A stretch of 51,420 bases of DNA from DATBSK01 sp964532485 (GTDB lineage: Bacteria; Actinomycetota; Acidimicrobiia; IMCC26256; PALSA-555). The notes under the pieces are model-generated. The model did not search any database. It worked only from the letters and a program-made list of their open reading frames with translations, and was not told the origin of the DNA. Positions 49,604 to 51,420 of this stretch are shown here, piece after piece (the first letter of the stretch is position 1; every line of letters begins with the position of its first letter). The position numbers and the translations under genes were made by a program. The DNA lies in the NCBI GenBank assembly GCA_964532485.1, contig CAZHKE010000021.1, positions 1 through 51,420 of the forward strand. The letters are read 5' to 3'.

Positions 49604-51420
49604 CGGGCGACCTCCTGGTCCTGGGACACGTCGGCGAGCACGCGCCGGTAGGCCTCACTCGTCGCGAGAAGGTTCGCATGCGTGCCGGTCGCCGCGACGC
49701 GGCCGTGCTCGTCCATGAGCACCACCCGGTCGGCGAGCGCGATCGTCGCGGGCCGGTGGGCGATGATCAGCGTGGTGCGACCGCGCATCACCTCGGTGAG
49801 CGCGGCGCGGATCTCGTGTTCCTTCGTGGGGTCTACCGCGGAGGTCGCGTCGTCGAGGACGAGCACGCGCGGGTCGGCCAGGATCGCCCGCGCGATCGCC
49901 AACCGCTGTCGCTGACCGCCCGACAGCGAGAAGCCATGCTCGCCGAGCATCGTCCCGTAGCCGTCGGGCAGCTCGCGGATGAAGTCGTCGGCGCCCGCGA
50001 GACGGGCCGCGCGCTCGACCTCGTCGGCGTCGACCGCGCTGCTCCCCCGCCGCGCGTCGTGCGAGGCGGCGCGCGCGGCGAACGCGAGGTTCTCCCACAC
50101 GGTGTCGCTGAACAGGAACGTGTCCTCGAAGACCAAGCCGATCTCGCGGCGGAGCGACCCGAGCCGGACGTGGCGCACGTCGGCGCCGTCGATGCTGATG
50201 CTGCCCGCGGTCGCGTCGTAGAAGCGGGGGATCAGCCGGGCCACGGTGCTCTTGCCGCATCCGGTGGGCCCGACCAGCGCGACCGACTCGCCGCCTTCGA
50301 GCTCGAGGTCGAAGCCATCGAGCACGTCGCGCCCGCCGTGATACGAGAAGCGCACCCCCGAGAACGACACCGATCCTCGCCCGGGTGGCAGTGGCGGCAG
50401 CGACTCGTCCTCGACGATCTCGGGCTCGGTCACCATCACCTCTTGCACCCGCGCCGCCGACGCGGATGCACGCGCCACCTGCGCGACGACGTAGGACGTC
50501 ATCCGAAGGGGGAACACGAGCTGCAGGAGCAGGGCGCTGAATGCGACGAGGTCGCCGACCGTCAGCACACCGTCGATCGCGTCCTTGCCGCCGACGTAGA
50601 GCACCGTCACGAGCGCGACCATCGGCAGCAGGTCGAGCATCGGGTTGAACGTCGCTCGCAGCTTGCCCAGCGCGATCGCCTCGTCGCGCACCTGCTCGGC
50701 GCGGTCGTCGAGTCGCTGCGTCTCGACCTGCTCGGCGCCCAAGCCCTTGAGCACCCGCACGCCGGCCACGCCCTCCTCCACCACCTCCGACACGTGGGCG
50801 AGACGCTCCTGGAGCCGCACCGCGACGGGGTTCAGCAGCCGCTGGAACCACACGGCCCCGAGGACGAGCAGCGGGAAGGTGAGGATCGACAGCAATGTGA
50901 GCTTCACGTTCAACGTAACGAGCACCACCAGGATCCCGATGACCATCACCACGTTGGCCGTCAGGACGGGTGTGAAGATCACGAGCTGGTTGATCTGGCG
51001 CAGGTCGAGGTTGGCGCGCGCCATCAGGTTCCCGATCTGGGCGCGGTCGTGGTAGCCGAAGTGCAGCTCCTGCAGGTGCGAGAAGAGCTGCGAGCGCAGC
51101 ACGTGCTCGGTCCGGTGCGCGACGTAGAACGCGCAGTACCAGCGGAATCCCGCGCACACGCCGGCCAGGACGCCGAGCGCGACGATCAGAGCGCACCACC
51201 GCAGGATCACGGAGCCGTCGTAGGGCGAGAACCCCTCGTCGATCGCAGCGCCGGCGGCGAGCGGCACGGTGATCTTGGCGACGACCCACAGCAACGACGC
51301 GATCAACCCGATCGGGATCCACCACCCCGCCCGCTTCGTGGCCCTGACCATCAGACGCCAGCCGCCGCGGCGCAGCTCCGGCGACCGCACCGCGGCGAGC
51401 GGGTCTTCGCTCCACTCGGA
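49600..51420 (-). CDS. ABC exporter half-transporter with degenerate Walker B (partial, runs off the edge)
   Basis: At least 606 residues. The frame stays open to the window edge; SEWSEDPLAAV lies before the first usable start GTG 51390 and reads like real protein, so the true start is probably outside. Six membrane helices are followed by a nucleotide-binding domain (numbered from GTG 51390): Walker A G374PTGCGKST, Q loop VFEDTFLF with Glu for Gln at 422, canonical signature LSGGQRQR (489-496), and Walker B VLVLDDATSAVD with Asp514 in place of the catalytic Glu; H loop IIAHRPAT. It is translated ahead of the partner subunit, with a 4-bp overlap. Confidence 0.93.
   Translation of the reverse strand, partial: SEWSEDPLAAVRSPELRRGGWRLMVRATKRAGWWIPIGLIASLLWVVAKITVPLAAGAAIDEGFSPYDGSVILRWCALIVALGVLAGVCAGFRWYCAFYVAHRTEHVLRSQLFSHLQELHFGYHDRAQIGNLMARANLDLRQINQLVIFTPVLTANVVMVIGILVVLVTLNVKLTLLSILTFPLLVLGAVWFQRLLNPVAVRLQERLAHVSEVVEEGVAGVRVLKGLGAEQVETQRLDDRAEQVRDEAIALGKLRATFNPMLDLLPMVALVTVLYVGGKDAIDGVLTVGDLVAFSALLLQLVFPLRMTSYVVAQVARASASAARVQEVMVTEPEIVEDESLPPLPPGRGSVSFSGVRFSYHGGRDVLDGFDLELEGGESVALVGPTGCGKSTVARLIPRFYDATAGSISIDGADVRHVRLGSLRREIGLVFEDTFLFSDTVWENLAFAARAASHDARRGSSAVDADEVERAARLAGADDFIRELPDGYGTMLGEHGFSLSGGQRQRLAIARAILADPRVLVLDDATSAVDPTKEHEIRAALTEVMRGRTTLIIAHRPATIALADRVVLMDEHGRVAATGTHANLLATSEAYRRVLADVSQDQEVAR

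Overview
The window is strongly GC-rich, densely coded DNA (54 genes or gene remnants on both strands, no intergenic stretch over 300 bases, no tRNA, rRNA, CRISPR array or transposon). It looks like chromosome of an actinomycete, probably a deep-branching one such as an Acidimicrobiia member (inference). Reasons: TANNNT -10 boxes sit 6-9 nt in front of many starts (the leaderless architecture known from mycobacteria), two LexA boxes are of the actinobacterial/Bacillus CGAAC-N4-GTTCG type, and there are a DUF222/13E12 HNH protein, a stand-alone LigD polymerase and a FadE34-like fused acyl-CoA dehydrogenase. A run of exactly 100 Ns (23863-23962) marks a scaffold gap. Two genes carry single lesions, so draft-assembly errors must be kept in mind.

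Layout. 1-7.6 kb: an interrupted luciferase-like oxidoreductase end; a four-gene minus-strand operon (Rieske oxygenase, SDR, copper amine oxidase, SnoaL-like); then a plus-strand run of serine hydrolase plus a two-gene UGSC-type module (Cys form, CGSC). 7.6-16.2 kb: cobalamin-binding-like protein and acyl-CoA ligase from a shared palindromic promoter; two cytochromes P450, one frameshifted and downstream of a hydroxyisobutyrate-dehydrogenase homologue; DJ-1/PfpI protein with GlxA-type regulator; PhyH-type dioxygenase with no canonical start. 16.2-26.6 kb: DUF1275 membrane protein, LigD polymerase, a small charged protein behind a structured leader, a cNMP-binding protein, haloalkane dehalogenase, sulfatase, SOS-controlled HNH protein, TetR-TauD pair, SOS-controlled dinB and a DUF2889 protein.

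26.6-38.7 kb: beta-oxidation/steroid-type genes (SDR, fused ACAD, enoyl-CoA hydratase), luciferase-like oxidoreductase plus zinc alcohol dehydrogenase plus Kelch lipoprotein, an ArsR-SRPBCC pair with a clear operator, a second serine hydrolase, and a PAS/metallo-beta-lactamase pair. 38.8-43.6 kb: a flavin-electron-transfer locus: a three-gene operon (Ala/Pro/Ser-rich exported protein, small membrane-anchored protein with an SGAT motif, ferric-reductase-like membrane protein) divergent from response regulator, histidine kinase and apbE. Direct repeats of the OmpR/PhoB type (7 bp, 11-bp period) occur both between the divergent units and in front of apbE. 43.6-51.4 kb: methyltransferase, exported beta-helix protein, metallo-hydrolase and a heterodimeric ABC exporter with one degenerate ATP site; the last gene runs off the edge.

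The most promising under-described unit is the apbE/two-component/ferric-reductase-like locus: it has no recognisable FMN-binding domain protein, but a candidate minimal flavinylation peptide and a shared operator. Next come the UGSC module, the duplicated start-codon relay in front of the P450, and the leaderless/non-canonical start of the PhyH gene.
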